From an uncultured Alphaproteobacteria bacterium (GTDB taxonomy: Bacteria; Pseudomonadota; Alphaproteobacteria; Rhodospirillales; Rhodospirillaceae): a stretch of DNA of 64,000 nucleotides. Below, piece after piece: positions 62,119 through 64,000 of the stretch. Each line of letters starts with the position of its first letter. The first letter of the stretch is position 1. The notes under the pieces are model-generated. The model made no database searches. It saw nothing but the letters and a program-made list of their open reading frames with translations, and had not been told where the DNA came from. The position numbers and the translations under genes are program-made. The DNA is taken from positions 958,287-1,022,286 of the forward strand of contig LT599022.1 in NCBI GenBank assembly GCA_900079695.1, in the 5' to 3' direction.

Positions 62119-63188
62119 GCGTGCGCCGGGCGCGCCGGGCGCCGCCCGACATCTGGCCGGGGTTCGTCGACGCGCTGTCGACGCTCCTGATCGTCGTGCT
62201 GTTCCTGCTGATGGTGTTCGTGCTCGCGCAGTTCTTCCTCGGGCAGGCGCTCTCGGGGCGCGACGCGGCGCTCGCGCAGCTCGGCCGTCAGGTCGACGAA
62301 CTCGCCAACCTGCTGTCGATCGAGCGCAAGGCCAACGCGGATCTGCGCCTCAACCTCTCGCAACTGTCGTCCGAGCTCGCCAACGCCTCGGCCAAGGCCG
62401 AACGCCTCGAAGGCGCGGACGACGAGGCGCGGAAGCTCACCGCCGACATCGCGGCGCTCCAGGCGCTCAAGGACGAACTCGAGAAGAAGATCCGTCAGGC
62501 CGACGCCGCGCTCGGCGAAAAGGACGAGGCGCTCGCCGCAGAGCGTAAGCTCTCCGAGGAAGCGCGCGCCCAGGCGGCGCTGCTCAACCATCAGCTCGAA
62601 GTGCTGCGCGAGGAGATCGCCCGCCTCAACGCCGCGCTCGACGCCTCGGAAAAGCTCACCGCCGAGCAGAAGATCCAAATCGCCAACCTCGGGCAGCGTC
62701 TCAATCAGGCGCTCGCCAGCAAGGTCGCCGAACTCGCGCGCTATCGCTCCGAGTTCTTCGGCCGCCTGCGCGAGATCCTCGGCAACCGCGCCGACGTGCG
62801 GATCCAGGGCGACCGCTTCGTGTTCCAGTCCGAGGTGCTGTTCCCGCAAGGCTCCGCCGATCTGCAGGACGCGGGCAAGGCGCAGCTCGATACCCTGGCG
62901 CGCACCCTGATCCAGATCGCCAGGGAGATCCCTCCGGATCTCGACTGGGTGCTGCGGGTCGACGGCCACACCGACAAGGTGCCGATCGCGACCGCGCAGT
63001 TCCGCTCCAACTGGGAGCTGTCCTCGGCGCGCGCGATCTCGGTGGTGCGGTACCTGATCGCCGCGGGGCTGCCGCCCAACCGGCTGGTGGCTGCGGGATT
63101 CGGCGAATATCAGCCGCTCGATCCGGGGTCGGGCACCGAGGCGCTGGCGCGCAATCGGCGCATCGAGTTCAAGCTGACCGAGCGTTGA
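62115..63188 (+). CDS. MotB-like peptidoglycan-binding OmpA protein with coiled coil
   Basis: 357 residues. One membrane helix at about 20-42 (GFVDALSTLLIVVLFLLMVFVLAQFF) contains the aspartate of the MotB/TolR plug position in FVDALSTLL. A long coiled coil follows (about 45-205; SELANASAKAERLEG, LKDELEKKIRQADAALGEK) and an OmpA domain ends it (about 235-355: FPQGSADLQDAGKAQLDTLA, VDGHTDKVPI, NRRIEFKL). It would be the peptidoglycan-anchored partner of the MotA-like subunit. Confidence 0.9.
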   Translation: MSVRRARRAPPDIWPGFVDALSTLLIVVLFLLMVFVLAQFFLGQALSGRDAALAQLGRQVDELANLLSIERKANADLRLNLSQLSSELANASAKAERLEGADDEARKLTADIAALQALKDELEKKIRQADAALGEKDEALAAERKLSEEARAQAALLNHQLEVLREEIARLNAALDASEKLTAEQKIQIANLGQRLNQALASKVAELARYRSEFFGRLREILGNRADVRIQGDRFVFQSEVLFPQGSADLQDAGKAQLDTLARTLIQIAREIPPDLDWVLRVDGHTDKVPIATAQFRSNWELSSARAISVVRYLIAAGLPPNRLVAAGFGEYQPLDPGSGTEALARNRRIEFKLTER

Positions 63189-63240
63189 CAGCCGCGCCGC
63201 GATCTGCTACCACCACGCCCTCATTCGGGAGCTGAAGACG

Positions 63241-63465
63241 ATGAAAAAAGACATCCATCCGGCCTATCAGGCGCTGAAGGTCATCATGACGGACGGCACC
63301 GAGTTCGTGACCCGCTCCACCAAGGGCGGCCCGGACGCGGTGATGCGTCTCGACATCGACCCGAAGTCCCATCCCGCGTGGACCGGCGTTCACCGTCTCA
63401 ACGAGAGCGGCGGGCAGCTGGCGAAGTTCAACAAGCGCTTCGCGGGCTTCGGCCGCAAGGCGTAA
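63241..63465 (+). CDS. rpmE: 50S ribosomal protein L31
   Basis: 74 residues. MKKDIHPAYQALKVIMTDGTEF, SHPAWTG and KFNKRFAGFG are the L31 pattern. There is no cysteine, so it is the zinc-independent (C-minus) form. GGGAG is upstream of the ATG and a strong terminator follows. Confidence 0.95.
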   Translation: MKKDIHPAYQALKVIMTDGTEFVTRSTKGGPDAVMRLDIDPKSHPAWTGVHRLNESGGQLAKFNKRFAGFGRKA

Positions 63466-63483
63466 TCGCCTGCTCCGGTCCGA

Positions 63484-63518
63484 AAAACGACGCCGCCCCC
63501 GCCGGGCGGCGTCGTTTT
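63484..63518 (+). terminator. rho-independent terminator after rpmE
   Basis: 15-base-pair stem (63484-63498 with 63504-63518) ending in TTTTGTTTTG; AAAA on the 5' arm also allows use on the minus strand. Confidence 0.93.
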
Positions 63519-63605
63519 GTTTTGCCTTGCGGGACGGGGCATGCGAACCATTTCTTAACCCGGACGCGGTGTAATCGGGTCCATCGTGCCTGCGCAGGAC
63601 GGATG

Positions 63606-64000
63606 ATGGCCGGGATTTCCAAGCTCGTCGCCTACGAGCTCTATACCCTCGAACATGCGGGGTGGACGCTGCACGCCCGCTTCACCTCGGCGGAGGTCGA
63701 CGACGCCCTCGCCGAGGCGAAGACGATCGAGACGACGTTGCAGCGCGCCACCAAGCTGGTGCGCGAAACCTACTACCCCGACGACAACCACACCGACGAA
63801 GCGGTGGTGCGGATCAGCCCCAACATCGCCGAATACAAGCGCCGCCTCGCGGCGATGCGGCAGCAGCGCCCGGTTCGCGTCGGCGGTGGCGGCGGCGGAG
63901 GCGGCCGCGAGGACCTCACCTTCGAGGACGCTCCGTCCGAGCCGCTCGCGGAGCTCGGCACGCCGCAAATCCTTGCGCGGATGACGATGCTGGTGCTCTC
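63606..64000 (+). CDS. hypothetical protein, 3' end beyond the window
   Basis: At least 131 residues; the frame is open to the right edge. Begins MAGISKLVAYELYTLEHAGWTLHARF, continues with EVDDALAEAKTIETTLQRATKLVRETYYPDDNHTDEAVVRISP and contains a glycine run (nine of nine Gly near 100) before an acidic segment and a hydrophobic start (ILARMTMLVL) that may be a membrane helix. ATG at 63603 is an equal alternative. Not recognised; it resembles conserved alphaproteobacterial unknowns with an N-terminal domain and a membrane part. Confidence 0.7.
   Translation, partial: MAGISKLVAYELYTLEHAGWTLHARFTSAEVDDALAEAKTIETTLQRATKLVRETYYPDDNHTDEAVVRISPNIAEYKRRLAAMRQQRPVRVGGGGGGGGREDLTFEDAPSEPLAELGTPQILARMTMLVL

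Noticed and set aside
60955-63188. Zorya-type antiphage system (ZorA/ZorB)
   Set aside because: The MotA/MotB-like pair with coiled coils is reminiscent, but no ZorC/ZorD or ZorE gene is adjacent; the neighbours are suhB, an OmpA protein and rpmE.

Overview
The window is GC-rich chromosomal DNA from an alphaproteobacterium, most likely Rhodospirillales-like. Pointers are the glnB-glnA pair behind a sigma-54-type promoter, five chemoreceptors, a GcrA-type sigma-binding domain, and an alphaproteobacterial-looking efp / inositol monophosphatase / OmpA / MotA-like / OmpA / rpmE block. Genus is not decidable from the sequence alone. No rRNA, tRNA, CRISPR array or insertion sequence was seen.

Region 1 (1-2.4 kb) holds the 3' end of a class I fructose-bisphosphate aldolase and a chemoreceptor whose probable sensor is at its C-terminus. 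Region 2 (2.5-16.7 kb) is a hexuronate catabolic island: uxaA, an FCD-GntR regulator, uxaC, a complete TRAP transporter, a fructuronate-reductase-type dehydrogenase, an RspB-like zinc dehydrogenase, a second complete TRAP transporter, a second GntR regulator and a mannonate dehydratase. Together they import hexuronates or aldonates and carry them to 2-keto-3-deoxygluconate. KDG kinase and aldolase are not in the window. Two palindromes fit GntR operators. Region 3 (16.7-26.6 kb) carries pepD, a membrane-anchored unknown, rlmJ, three chemoreceptors (two of them tandem duplicates of identical length) and a small HTH regulator. Region 4 (26.6-33.7 kb) carries a proX-proW-proV betaine/choline ABC importer, an ArsR-type regulator, glnB-glnA and a four-EF-hand protein.

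Region 5 (33.7-48.6 kb) is the most unusual part: a compact T7-like (podovirus) structural cluster, nearly all on the minus strand. It has a control region, portal, Bbp19-like protein, scaffold, capsid, both tail-tube proteins, a candidate internal virion protein, tail fibre, a glycine-rich tip protein, endolysin and holin. No terminase, integrase, phage RNA polymerase or replication gene is present. The control region pairs a short HTH repressor with a divergent HTH protein fused to a GcrA-like sigma-interacting domain. A convergent pair of non-phage genes sits between scaffold and capsid, and a strong host-type promoter with a GANTC site in its spacer precedes the capsid gene. It may be a decayed prophage or a domesticated particle-producing element.

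Region 6 (48.8-64 kb) is housekeeping: a chemoreceptor, argO with divergent argP, a cold-shock protein, phoH, yjbQ, an AT-rich orphan island, a DUF1232 protein, the EF-P beta-lysylation genes (epmA, epmB, efp), a SuhB-like phosphatase, an OmpA / MotA-like / OmpA envelope trio, rpmE, and a truncated unknown gene at the right edge.
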